A stretch of DNA of 64,000 bases from Bacteroidales bacterium (lineage in GTDB: Bacteria; Bacteroidota; Bacteroidia; Bacteroidales; UBA932): positions 1-64,000 of the forward strand of contig JAKSKO010000002.1 in the NCBI GenBank assembly GCA_024401715.1, read 5' to 3'. Under the pieces are notes generated by a model. That model made no database searches. It had not been told where the DNA came from and saw only the letters and a list, made by a program, of their open reading frames with translations. The translations under genes were made by a program, and so were the position numbers. Shown here in pieces: positions 8,577-16,838 of this stretch. Position 1 is the first letter of the stretch. Each line of letters opens with the position of its first letter.

Positions 8577-8584
8577 TAAATTTG
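8577..8584 (+). promoter_or_regulatory. -7 element for mdh
   Basis: Plus strand TAAATTTG, a full TAnnTTTG match, 33 nt before the mdh ATG at 8618. It forms a compact divergent promoter pair with the element at 8539-8546. No clean -33 TTTG was found. Confidence 0.5.
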
Positions 8585-8617
8585 TACCGCTTTAAGAAAA
8601 CCATTAAATTTTTAGAT

Positions 8618-9610
8618 ATGAACTATTTAACAAACGAGAAACTCCTCATTGTAGGTGCAGGCGGTGCAATAGGCTCCAATATGGCCCAGACCGCTTTGAT
8701 GCTTGGTCTCACTCCGAACATCTGTCTTTATGATATCTTCGAGCCTGGCGTTCATGGCGTTGCAGAGGAAATGTGCCACTGCGCATTCCCTGGTGCCAAC
8801 ATCACATGGACAACCAACCCGGAGGAGGCATTCACAAACGCCAAATACATCATTTCATCGGGCGGCGCTCCACGTAAAGAGGGTATGACACGTGAGGACC
8901 TGCTGAAAGGCAACTGCCAGATTGCAGCAGAGTTCGGTGACCTCATCAAGAAATACTGTCCTGATGTAAAACATGTTGTAGTTATCTTCAACCCTGCCGA
9001 TGTTACAGCTCTCACAGCACTCATCCACAGCGGTCTGAAGGCAAATCAGCTCACTTCACTTGCAGCCCTGGACTCTACACGTCTGCAGGAGGCTCTTGCA
9101 GCAGCTTGCGGCGTACAGCAGAGCAAAGTTACCAACGCATACACTTACGGCGGTCACGGCGAGGCAATGGCGGTATTCGCTTCAAAGACTCTTGTTGACG
9201 GCAAAGCTCTTGCAGAGTACAATCTCACAGAGGAGCAGTGGGCACAGATCAAGCTTGACACAGTTCAGGGCGGTAGCAAAATCATCAAACTCCGCGGCCG
9301 CAGCTCGTTCCAGAGCCCTGCATACCAGGCTGTTAAGATGATTGAGGCTGCAATGGGCGGTGAGAAATTCACATGGCCTGCAGGCTGCTATGTAAACTGC
9401 GACACTTGCGGCTTCAAGAACGTGTTCATGGCTATGCCAACCGTTATTGACGCAGATGGCGTTCACTACAGCAAACCGGAGGGTACAGCACAGGAGATGG
9501 CAGACCTTCAGACTTCATACGAGCACCTTTGCAAGATGCGCGAGGAGATCATCAGCCTTGACATCGTTCCTGCAATCGCAAATTGGAAAGAGCTTAACGC
9601 AAACCTCTAA
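8618..9610 (+). CDS. mdh: Malate dehydrogenase
   Basis: 330 residues from the ATG at 8618. The Rossmann dinucleotide motif is IVGAGGAIGSNMAQ near the N-terminus. SSGGAPRKEGMTREDLLKGN carries the substrate-binding Arg loop, VVVIFNPADVTA follows, and the catalytic His lies in YTYGGHGEAM. This is the malate dehydrogenase form common in Bacteroidales, interconverting malate and oxaloacetate with NAD+, used in the reductive branch toward succinate and propionate. A longer in-frame start at 8534 would overlap the divergent gene and its promoter and is rejected. Single-gene unit with its own promoter and terminator. Confidence 0.95.
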   Translation: MNYLTNEKLLIVGAGGAIGSNMAQTALMLGLTPNICLYDIFEPGVHGVAEEMCHCAFPGANITWTTNPEEAFTNAKYIISSGGAPRKEGMTREDLLKGNCQIAAEFGDLIKKYCPDVKHVVVIFNPADVTALTALIHSGLKANQLTSLAALDSTRLQEALAAACGVQQSKVTNAYTYGGHGEAMAVFASKTLVDGKALAEYNLTEEQWAQIKLDTVQGGSKIIKLRGRSSFQSPAYQAVKMIEAAMGGEKFTWPAGCYVNCDTCGFKNVFMAMPTVIDADGVHYSKPEGTAQEMADLQTSYEHLCKMREEIISLDIVPAIANWKELNANL

Positions 9611-9625
9611 TCTAACCCTCATAAG

Positions 9626-9668
9626 AAATAAGGATGGCACATCATTTGGTCATCCTTATTTTTTATTT
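9626..9668 (+). terminator. Rho-independent terminator of mdh
   Basis: A perfect 11-bp stem (AAATAAGGATG at 9626-9636 with CATCCTTATTT at 9651-9661), a 14-nt loop, then a T-rich tail. The T-rich tail runs straight into the -7 element of the next gene. Confidence 0.85.
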
Positions 9669-9676
9669 TATTTTTG
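9669..9676 (+). promoter_or_regulatory. -7 element for the TPR protein gene
   Basis: TATTTTTG (full TAnnTTTG) only 6 nt before the ATG at 9683. It is built from the T-tract of the mdh terminator, so terminator and promoter share bases. Because the tract is simple sequence, chance is possible. Confidence 0.4.
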
Positions 9677-9682
9677 CACCAT

Positions 9683-11026
9683 ATGAATATAAGGAAGGTC
9701 ATAATCCCATTATTGCTGCTGTTTGCAGGTTTTGCCAATCTCGCGGGCCAGGACATCAAGGACAGGAAACTGTCCAGCATGGGCCTTGTTACTGCGGTGC
9801 AGTATTTCAACGATGCAAAATACAGCGAGGCCTACAATCTTTTGAAACAGGTGCAGAACCTGGATCCGGGCAACGACGCGGCATATTTCTACATCGGCCG
9901 AATAGCGCAGGAATTGAAAGACGGGCAGACGGCCCTGGAAAATTTCAGCAAGGCCTATCAGCTGGACAGCACAAACATATGGTATGGCCAGGCACTTGCA
10001 AACATCCTTTACCTGACAAACCGCAGCGAGCAGGCCGTGGAGCTGTATTCCAAGCTTATGGAACTTAGCCCGAACGACCCCCAGCTGATTGGCGGCAAAC
10101 TGGATGCCTGCATTATGTGCGGTGAGTTCGAAACCGCAGATTCCCTTCTCACACGTCTGGAAACCATCAACGGCAAAAGCGATTATTCAGAGCTCACACG
10201 CCTGGAAATCCTTAGGCAGAAGGGAGAATTCTCTGCTTTCTTCGGCGCCATGAAACAATACTTCAGGGAAGGCGGAATGGACGGAGAGCAGAAAAAGGAC
10301 ATGATTTCCCGTCTGCTGAGGGCCAGCGACCCGCGCTTCAACTATCTTCACCTGCAGGATTACGAGGAGCTTACGCAGATATGCCTTGACGTGCATCCCG
10401 AAGACACGGCGGTGGCACATTTTGCAGGCAGTTTCCTTTTCAGCATAGACAGGAAAGAGAAAGCACTGGAGATTTGCAACAGATGGCCGCAGGACAGCCT
10501 TATGGTTGAACTGGGGGTTTCCATATATTATTCGGATAAGAATTACAAGGGGGCCCTGCAGCAGGCGGAAAAGCTTCTGTCCATTGCAAAGTCCGACGGG
10601 GCAAGGCTTGTGGCGCATCTGGTGAAGGGAGACTGCTATCAGGCCCTGGGCCAGATGGACAAGGTGTACAGGGAATATGATGCCGCCCTTCAGATAGACC
10701 CGAACAATGCAAATGTTCTGAACAATTATGCCTACTATCTTGTCTGTGAGGGAAAGAATATAGGCAAAGCGGCAAAGATGAGCAGGAAAGCTGTTGAACA
10801 GGAACCGGAGAATGCCTCATATCTGGATACCTTTGCCTGGATAATGCACAAACAGAAAAAGTATCAGGTGGCGAAAGCCTATTTCAAGAAGGCCATGCTC
10901 TACGGAGGCAAGGACAGCGATGTGGTGCTGGAACACTATGCCGCCACACTGGATGCCCTTGGAGAAACCACACTTGCAAAAGCATACCGGGAACAGGCCG
11001 CGCTGAAGAAGAATGCTAGGAAATAA
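9683..11026 (+). CDS. Secreted tetratricopeptide-repeat protein
   Basis: 447 residues. A signal peptide (MNIRKVIIPLLLLFAGFANLAGQ) is followed by TPR units along most of the length, e.g. KYSEAYNLLKQVQNLDPGNDAAYFYIGRI-type repeats near 40, 75 and 110 and again near 330-430 (AALQIDPNNANVLNNYAYYL, KAVEQEPENASYLDTFAWI). TPR proteins scaffold other proteins; this one should lie in the periplasm. It overlaps the EnvC-like gene by 14 bp, suggesting a link to cell-wall hydrolysis or division, which is inference from position. A TTG-initiated extension of three codons is possible but unneeded. Confidence 0.8.
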   Translation: MNIRKVIIPLLLLFAGFANLAGQDIKDRKLSSMGLVTAVQYFNDAKYSEAYNLLKQVQNLDPGNDAAYFYIGRIAQELKDGQTALENFSKAYQLDSTNIWYGQALANILYLTNRSEQAVELYSKLMELSPNDPQLIGGKLDACIMCGEFETADSLLTRLETINGKSDYSELTRLEILRQKGEFSAFFGAMKQYFREGGMDGEQKKDMISRLLRASDPRFNYLHLQDYEELTQICLDVHPEDTAVAHFAGSFLFSIDRKEKALEICNRWPQDSLMVELGVSIYYSDKNYKGALQQAEKLLSIAKSDGARLVAHLVKGDCYQALGQMDKVYREYDAALQIDPNNANVLNNYAYYLVCEGKNIGKAAKMSRKAVEQEPENASYLDTFAWIMHKQKKYQVAKAYFKKAMLYGGKDSDVVLEHYAATLDALGETTLAKAYREQAALKKNARK

Positions 11027-12194
11027 GGCCATAACACTTGCACTTGCAAGCATTTTTGTCTGCGGATTCATCCACGGACAAAGCATTTCGCAGCAAAAAG
11101 ACAAAAAACAGCGCATAGAAAGGGATATCGAAATCCTTCGCAAACAGCTGTCCAGCAACGAGTCCAAGGCCGAGCAGGCAATCTCTTCCATAACCCTGCT
11201 GCAGGCCCAGCAGAGCGCCAGAGGCAAACTGATAAAGGAGTCCGATGCAGAAATCAACACCATGGACAGGCAGATTGGCGTAATCCAGAACGAACTTCAC
11301 AAGAAACAGGCTGCCCTGGACACCCTGGAAAAGCACTACTCAAGGCTTGTGGCGGGCGCCTACAAGAACAGGGATGTGAAACTCTGGTTCATGTATATCC
11401 TGGCATCGGAGAACCTCTCGCAGGCATATAGACGCTTCGGCTATTTCAAAAATCTGGCGGCACAGATACGCAGCCAGGCCGAAAGGGTGGAAGAGGCGAA
11501 GGAAGAGCTTGGCAGGAAGAAAGCCGAACTGCAGGGGGCAAGAAAACAGGCACAGACCCTGCGGGACCAGCGCCAGAAAGAACTGAACCAGCTTAAAGCC
11601 GATGAGACGAAGCAGCAGAAACTGGTGGCAAAGCTGAAGAAGGACAACAAGAGCGTGCAGGCCTCACTTCGCAGCAAACAGGCCGAGATCCGTGCCATAG
11701 ACAGGATGATTGAGAAGATGCTGGCCGAGGCATCGGGCGGTGGCACGGCAGCAGGCAAGAAGAAAGCGTCAAAGCCTATAGACCTCACCCTGGACAAGGA
11801 CTTCGAAAAGAATATGGGCAAGCTGCCGTGGCCGGTGGAGGGCCCCGTGACGGAACACTTCGGCACGTACAGGAACAAGGAACTGAAAATAACCCTGAAC
11901 AATAACGGTATAAACATCGCCTGCGATGCGGACAGTCCGGTGCGCAGCGTATTCGACGGCGTTGTGTGCAACGTGATGGTGGCGCCGGGCTATGGCCAGT
12001 GCATACTGGTGCAGCACGGAAGCTACTACACCACATACTGCAAGGTGAAAAACGCCACCGTGCGTCAGGGAGACAATGTAAAGACAGGACAGATTCTGGG
12101 AGAGGTTGCCACAATCATGGGCAAAACCCAACTTAACTTCCTTATCTTCAAGAAGAAATATCTGGACCCGGAGCAGTGGCTTAGAGACAGATAG
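11013..12194 (+). CDS. EnvC-like murein hydrolase activator (coiled coil plus degenerate LytM/M23 domain)
   Basis: 393 residues. A signal peptide is followed by long heptad-rich coiled coils (about 25-105 and 150-245), a low-complexity linker (SGGGTAAGKKKA), and a LytM/peptidase M23 fold from about 270 to the end. The zinc-site residues of active M23 enzymes are missing. Where HxGxDI is expected there is NNGINI, the HxH-type site reads LNFLIF instead of LHFEI, and YAHL is YCKV. EnvC and NlpD with the same losses do not cut peptidoglycan but activate amidases at the septum. Translation is probably coupled to the TPR gene through the 14-bp overlap. Confidence 0.85.
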   Translation: MLGNKAITLALASIFVCGFIHGQSISQQKDKKQRIERDIEILRKQLSSNESKAEQAISSITLLQAQQSARGKLIKESDAEINTMDRQIGVIQNELHKKQAALDTLEKHYSRLVAGAYKNRDVKLWFMYILASENLSQAYRRFGYFKNLAAQIRSQAERVEEAKEELGRKKAELQGARKQAQTLRDQRQKELNQLKADETKQQKLVAKLKKDNKSVQASLRSKQAEIRAIDRMIEKMLAEASGGGTAAGKKKASKPIDLTLDKDFEKNMGKLPWPVEGPVTEHFGTYRNKELKITLNNNGINIACDADSPVRSVFDGVVCNVMVAPGYGQCILVQHGSYYTTYCKVKNATVRQGDNVKTGQILGEVATIMGKTQLNFLIFKKKYLDPEQWLRDR

Positions 12195-12204
12195 GAGTCT
12201 GCGG

Positions 12205-13032
12205 CTATTCCGGCTTCACCCAGTGGATTGCCACGCCATCTCTCTCCATGCCGCGCAGCCAGGTCATCTGGCGTTTGGCAAACTGGTGTATGGCAATATT
12301 CAGCCTCTCCACCATATATTCATAGCTTATTTCACCTATTATATATTGTGTGAGGAATTTGTATTCCAGGCCGTAGAATATCAGAGATTCGGCCGATACC
12401 CCCGCAGCAAGCAGGCCGCGAACCTCGTCCACCATACCCGCATCCAGACGTTCCTGAAGGCGGCGGTCTATTCTGCGGCGTCTGGTTTCCCTGTCGATGA
12501 CGGTTGCAAGATAGAAAGGTTTTTGGGGAAGGAGAAGGTTCAGGCCCTGATTCTCCTCCATCTTGTACTCCGGCTTTGTGACAGCCTCCACGTAAAGGCC
12601 GCTGCCGCCGCAGAGAATAGGGATCACTCCCCTTTGCAGGCAATCTGAATAGGCAGCGGAAAAATCCTGCTGATACTGGCATATATTGTATCGGGCGCCG
12701 GCAGGAGCTATGTCAATAAGGTGATAAGGGATATCCTGATAGTCTTCCAGATCCTTACCCGTGCCAAGATCCATCCCCACATACACCTGACGGCTGTCTC
12801 CGCTTAGGATTTCGGCCGATTTCAGAGGTCCGCCGTCCCTTTGGCACAGTTCGTTCAACTTTTTGGGAAGCTGCACGGCGAACTTTGTCTTACCGCTGGC
12901 CGTAGGGCCCATGACGCAGATTATGTCCACCTCACCGTTCTCATAGCTTCGTTTCAAGGCCTCTGCATCAAGAGGTTCAGCCTCCGGAATGGGGGCCGGA
13001 GGAGGAATGGGAATATATTCTTTGCGTGACAT
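12205..13032 (-). CDS. miaA: tRNA dimethylallyltransferase
   Basis: 275 residues. P-loop [11 protein letters not shown] near residue 41, [17 protein letters not shown] (the DSxQxY substrate/tRNA segment), PYHLIDI, and [13 protein letters not shown] are the standard MiaA signatures. The enzyme adds a dimethylallyl group to N6 of A37 in tRNAs reading UNN codons. There is a proline-rich N-terminal extension ([10 protein letters not shown]) before the P-loop that classical MiaA lacks. The ATG at 13032 is chosen because a -7 element lies 5 nt before it; an ATG at 13071 would overlap smpB. Converges on the EnvC-like gene with a 10-bp gap. Confidence 0.93.
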   Translation of the reverse strand: MSRKEYIPIPPPAPIPEAEPLDAEALKRSYENGEVDIICVMGPTASGKTKFAVQLPKKLNELCQRDGGPLKSAEILSGDSRQVYVGMDLGTGKDLEDYQDIPYHLIDIAPAGARYNICQYQQDFSAAYSDCLQRGVIPILCGGSGLYVEAVTKPEYKMEENQGLNLLLPQKPFYLATVIDRETRRRRIDRRLQERLDAGMVDEVRGLLAAGVSAESLIFYGLEYKFLTQYIIGEISYEYMVERLNIAIHQFAKRQMTWLRGMERDGVAIHWVKPE

Positions 13033-13037
13033 GTGGG

Positions 13038-13045
13038 CAAATATA
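13038..13045 (-). promoter_or_regulatory. -7 element for miaA
   Basis: Minus strand TATATTTG, 5 nt before the miaA ATG. With the smpB element it forms a divergent promoter pair squeezed into the 37 bp between two start codons. Confidence 0.55.
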
Positions 13046-13056
13046 AGTATTTTCTT

Positions 13057-13064
13057 TAACTTTG
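13057..13064 (+). promoter_or_regulatory. -7 element for smpB
   Basis: Plus strand TAACTTTG, followed by five C residues and then the smpB ATG at 13070. Transcription is predicted to start at or next to the start codon. Confidence 0.55.
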
Positions 13065-13069
13065 CCCCC

Positions 13070-13516
13070 ATGAAAAAGAAGAGCAGCGTAGAGATAAAGA
13101 ACAGGAGGGCTTCCTTTGACTATGAATTCCTGGAAACCTTCCAGGCAGGCATTGTGCTCACCGGCACGGAAATCAAATCCATAAGGGAGGGCAAGGCCAG
13201 CCTGGTGGACACCTTCTGCTATTTCGTGAACAGCGAGCTGTATGTGAAGAACATGCACATAGCGGAGTACTGGTGGGGAAGCTGGGGAAAGCACGACCCG
13301 CGCAGGGACAGGAAACTGCTGCTTCAGAGAAAGGAACTGAACAAACTGCAGCGCGCCGTAAAGGAAAAAGGACTCACCATAATAGCTGTGAAGCTGTATA
13401 TAGCAGACAACGGCTATGCGAAATTGCTTATTGCACTTGCAAAGGGCAAAAAGGAGTTTGACAAGCGCGCAAGCATCAAGGAGAAGGATTTGAAAAGGGA
13501 GATGGAGAGGTTCTAG
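13070..13516 (+). CDS. smpB: SsrA-binding protein SmpB
   Basis: 148 residues: [39 protein letters not shown] and a basic C-terminal helix ([16 protein letters not shown]) that define SmpB, the tmRNA partner that rescues stalled ribosomes. The Tyr-Trp-Trp-Gly stretch near residue 65 and the RRDRKLLL motif are also typical. Length matches the family. The ssrA gene itself is not in the window. Converges on tsaE with an 18-bp gap. Confidence 0.96.
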   Translation: MKKKSSVEIKNRRASFDYEFLETFQAGIVLTGTEIKSIREGKASLVDTFCYFVNSELYVKNMHIAEYWWGSWGKHDPRRDRKLLLQRKELNKLQRAVKEKGLTIIAVKLYIADNGYAKLLIALAKGKKEFDKRASIKEKDLKREMERF

Positions 13517-13534
13517 AGCTCACTGTCCGGAGAT

Positions 13535-13957
13535 TCAGTCCTCCCAGCTTATTGTACGGGAAAGATCGGGGTTCACTGCAATCCTGATCTTTTTTGTTTC
13601 CATCGGAAGCAGGTCCTCCACATTTTCCGGCCATTCCATTATGCAGAGGTTTCCGCTGTAGAAATAGTCTTCCACACCGATGTCCATGGCTTCGGCATTA
13701 TTGCGTATGCGGTAGAAATCGAAATGATACAGAAGTTCTCCCGAAGCGCACTCATATTCATTCACTATGGCGAAGGTTGGGGAGTTCACGCTGTCCTTCA
13801 CGCCCAGGGCTTTGCAAAGGGCCACGGTGAAGGTGGTTTTGCCGGCACCCATATTCCCGTAGAAGGCCAAGAGTCTGTTATCTCCTATTTCCGAAAGGAA
13901 TTTTTGTGCCGCAGCGTCTATTTCCGAAAGGGATGCAATATTTATTTCGTGCTTCAT
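13535..13957 (-). CDS. tsaE: tRNA threonylcarbamoyladenosine biosynthesis ATPase TsaE
   Basis: 140 residues with P-loop YGNMGAGKTTF (about 33-43), NSPTFAIVNEYE, HFDFYRI and CIMEWPENV, the standard TsaE motifs. TsaE is the ATPase that turns over the TsaB-TsaD complex making t6A37 in ANN-reading tRNAs. It is a single-gene unit whose -7 element is 4 nt from the ATG. Confidence 0.95.
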   Translation of the reverse strand: MKHEINIASLSEIDAAAQKFLSEIGDNRLLAFYGNMGAGKTTFTVALCKALGVKDSVNSPTFAIVNEYECASGELLYHFDFYRIRNNAEAMDIGVEDYFYSGNLCIMEWPENVEDLLPMETKKIRIAVNPDLSRTISWED

Positions 13958-13961
13958 GACG

Positions 13962-13969
13962 CAAATTTA
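13962..13969 (-). promoter_or_regulatory. -7 element for tsaE
   Basis: Minus strand TAAATTTG, 4 nt before the tsaE ATG at 13957. The remaining 13970-14088 is AT-rich and holds no promoter I can name for the divergent lipoprotein gene. Confidence 0.5.
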
Positions 13970-14088
13970 TGCCTAAAAAAAGCAAAAAACACAAAAATTC
14001 ACAAAATATTTTCAAATAAAACAAAATCGTAATTCCGCTATTGCAGGCACGAATCCTATTGAATACTTTCGCCGAAAAAAATTGGATT

Positions 14089-15291
14089 ATGACTAGAGTA
14101 CAAAAAATGTTTTTCTGCCTTTTGGCACTTATGGCGGCAGCCTCCTGCGAGAAAGTGGACACCATTATCAACAAGGATGACAAGCCGTCCGTGCCGCAAT
14201 CACAGGACTTTTATTTCTGCGCCGTGGCATTCGACCCGGGTTATGACTGGATAAGGGACAGCCTGTATGGAAATGTGGACACGCAACTGCTGCTGTTCAA
14301 GAACCACAAGAAAATTCTTACCCTGAACGTAGGCCGAAACGAATCCGATGTTACGGCAGGCGACATGCACCGCCTGGATGGCGGGAACCTTTACACTTTC
14401 CACCACAGCGGAGGCAAAACCAAGATAAGGCGGAACGGAGAAGACCTTATTGCATTTGACGGGTACGAATATATTAGTGACTTCCTGGTATCCGGAGATT
14501 GCGTGTATACCATAGGCATACCTTCCTCCAACAAAGGATGGAACTTCCGTAAGGACGGGGAACTGATGGCATCGGAAGAAAGCGGCGCGGTTATGGGAAA
14601 CATATACGCAGACATGGGACAGCTGTGTTTTGCCGCTGCCCAGGCTTTCCGCTCCAGCAGCAACGAGACCGTGTACAGGTATTATTTCTATGCCGATGGC
14701 CAGAAGGAAGACCTGGATTTGCAGGCAAACGTGAAAAGCGTACATGCTGTGCGCAGATTCAATGGGGCCATGAACATTCTTCAGGTGGAAAAGAACATAG
14801 ACGGCCTTGTGTGGATACAGGGAAAATCCTCCTTCCTGATTGATGCCGGAGACGGCAATTTCATACGTGACCCGTCATTCATTGTTGCAGCGGAAGAGAT
14901 TTACGCCCACGCCCAGGTGAGGAGCGGTTATGACGACCGCACCCAGTTCTGGAACGATTTCTTCTGGGTTCCCGTGCCCGGAACGAATGCCGTTGCCAAC
15001 AGGACCACAGTGTCCACCCAGGTTCTTGGAATGTGCACGGACGAGCATGGCTTCTGTTATGCGCTTTCGCCCTGGGCAGGGTCAAAGAAGATAACCGTCT
15101 ACATGAACGGGCAGAAGGAGGAAATGAGCGAGAACTTCCGCATGGTGTCCCCATTTGCCCTGTGCTGCAACGGCAAGAAGTTCTGCATAGGCTTGAACGA
15201 CATGGAAAACGGAGCCGCACCTGTAATCATAGACGGGGGACAGGTTAAGGAATATGACTTCAACGGATATTTCACCAGACTTTCATATTAG
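14089..15291 (+). CDS. Unknown lipoprotein, possibly beta-propeller-like
   Basis: 400 residues from the ATG at 14089, with a lipoprotein signal (LLALMAAASC followed by EK). The mature part is beta-rich with repeating Trp/Tyr-Gly-Asp stretches such as DGGNLYTFHHSGGKTKIRRNG, GDCVYTIGIPSS and DEHGFCYALSPWAG, each followed by a short charged turn. This spacing suggests propeller blades, but I recognise no family and no catalytic motif. The yifB gene begins 2 bp after its stop, so the two are probably co-transcribed. A start at the next Met (14107) would also give a valid signal peptide. Confidence 0.6.
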   Translation: MTRVQKMFFCLLALMAAASCEKVDTIINKDDKPSVPQSQDFYFCAVAFDPGYDWIRDSLYGNVDTQLLLFKNHKKILTLNVGRNESDVTAGDMHRLDGGNLYTFHHSGGKTKIRRNGEDLIAFDGYEYISDFLVSGDCVYTIGIPSSNKGWNFRKDGELMASEESGAVMGNIYADMGQLCFAAAQAFRSSSNETVYRYYFYADGQKEDLDLQANVKSVHAVRRFNGAMNILQVEKNIDGLVWIQGKSSFLIDAGDGNFIRDPSFIVAAEEIYAHAQVRSGYDDRTQFWNDFFWVPVPGTNAVANRTTVSTQVLGMCTDEHGFCYALSPWAGSKKITVYMNGQKEEMSENFRMVSPFALCCNGKKFCIGLNDMENGAAPVIIDGGQVKEYDFNGYFTRLSY

Positions 15292-15293
15292 CC

Positions 15294-16838
15294 ATGCTGA
15301 TTCAGATAAGCAGTGCAAAATGCATAGGTATAGAAGCCAGCCGGGTCCTTGTGGAGATTTCCATAGCGAATGGCATTGGGCTGTTCCTGGTTGGCCTTGC
15401 CGATGCTGCGGTAAAGGAGAGCCTTCTTAGGACAAACACGGCGCTGAATGCCCTGGGGTTCAGGATTCCCGGCAAGAAGATAGTGATAAACCTGGCCCCG
15501 GCCGATACGCACAAGAGCGGCAGCGGTTATGACCTGCCCATTGCCCTGGGCATAATTGCAGCCTCCGGCCAGCTGGAGATGCCGGGACTCTCCAAATATG
15601 TGATAGTGGGTGAATTGGGCCTGGACGGAAGCATACGAAAGGTGCCGGGAGCCATACCTATCGTGGAAATGGCGCAGAAAATGGGCTTCGAGGGCTGCAT
15701 ACTCCCTTATGAATCGGCCCTGGAGACCATAGAATTCAGCAGAGGGAAGGTTTTCGGGGTGAGGAATCTGGAAGAGGTGCTGCAGATAATATGCGAAAGG
15801 GAGGGTTACGGGCGCTATGCCGTGGATGAAAGCTGGATGAAGGAGATTGTCCCCGACACCGCAGGGCAGGACGACAGGTGCATGGACTTTGCCGAGATAG
15901 TTGGCCAGGAAGGGGCGAAAAGAGCCCTGGAGATTGCAGCTGCGGGCGGGCACAACATCATAATGGTGGGGCCTCCGGGCGCCGGGAAAAGCTCTCTTGC
16001 CAAGGCAATGAGGAACATTCTGCCCCCGATGAGTCTGGAAGAGGCCGTGCAGACCAGCAAAATCTATTCTGTGGCCGGGCTTGGCAACCTCACCCACGGG
16101 CTCATTCACCAGAGGCCGTTCCGTGCCCCGCACATAAGTGCATCGGTGCCGGCCCTGATTGGCGGAGGATCGGGCACGGTGAACCCCGGGGAGATAAGCC
16201 TGGCGCATAACGGCATTCTGTTCATTGACGAGTTCGGTGAACTGCCGCGAAAGACCATAGACACCCTGCGCGCCCCAATGGAAGACAAGCACATAAGCAT
16301 ATCCAGGCTTAAGACCAAAGTGGATTATCCGGCCGATTTCACCCTTGTGGCGGCATCCAATCCCTGCCCCTGCGGATATTATGGCGAAGGGGACAGGTGC
16401 AGTTGCAGCATCAGCGCAAGGAACGCCTATCTTGCCAAGCTAAGCGGTCCCCTGATGGACAGGATAGACATACAGGTGAAAGTAAGGCGGGTGGTTATGA
16501 ATGATCTCCTGGACAAGCGCAAGATGGAGACAAGCAGAGATGTGGCTGCCCGCGTGGTGGCGGCAAGGGAAATCCAGAGGGAGAGGTTCAAGGACGAGGG
16601 TATATTCTGCAACGCCCAGATGAACAACAAGCAACTGGACAGATACTGCCCGCTGGACAAGGAATGCAAGGAATTCCTTGCCGCCCTTATGGAAAAATCC
16701 GAGCTTTCCGCCCGTGCCTTCACACGCGTGATAAAGATCGCACGCACGATAGCGGATATAGAAAGAACCCCGGACATAACTGTGGACCAGCTTGCCGAGG
16801 CTCTTTCTTACAGGTTCCTTAACAAAGGTGTCAATTAA
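15294..16838 (+). CDS. YifB/ComM-family Mg-chelatase-like AAA ATPase
   Basis: 514 residues. An N-terminal Lon-protease-like S5 domain (ISSAKCIGIEASRV... to about 180) precedes a Mg-chelatase AAA+ core with Walker A VGPPGAGKSSLAKAM, Walker B ILFIDEFGELPR and the Cys-rich insert NPCPCGYYGEGDRCSCS, plus a C-terminal lid helix domain. The ComM homologue is a branch-migration helicase for transformation recombination. In Bacteroidota its task is not settled. Its stop overlaps the stop of the convergent GH92 gene by 4 bp. Confidence 0.92.
   Translation: MLIQISSAKCIGIEASRVLVEISIANGIGLFLVGLADAAVKESLLRTNTALNALGFRIPGKKIVINLAPADTHKSGSGYDLPIALGIIAASGQLEMPGLSKYVIVGELGLDGSIRKVPGAIPIVEMAQKMGFEGCILPYESALETIEFSRGKVFGVRNLEEVLQIICEREGYGRYAVDESWMKEIVPDTAGQDDRCMDFAEIVGQEGAKRALEIAAAGGHNIIMVGPPGAGKSSLAKAMRNILPPMSLEEAVQTSKIYSVAGLGNLTHGLIHQRPFRAPHISASVPALIGGGSGTVNPGEISLAHNGILFIDEFGELPRKTIDTLRAPMEDKHISISRLKTKVDYPADFTLVAASNPCPCGYYGEGDRCSCSISARNAYLAKLSGPLMDRIDIQVKVRRVVMNDLLDKRKMETSRDVAARVVAAREIQRERFKDEGIFCNAQMNNKQLDRYCPLDKECKEFLAALMEKSELSARAFTRVIKIARTIADIERTPDITVDQLAEALSYRFLNKGVN

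Noticed and set aside
15288..16292. 334-codon minus-strand frame opposite yifB
   Set aside because: yifB on the plus strand has full Walker motifs and a Cys-rich insert. The minus frame shows none.
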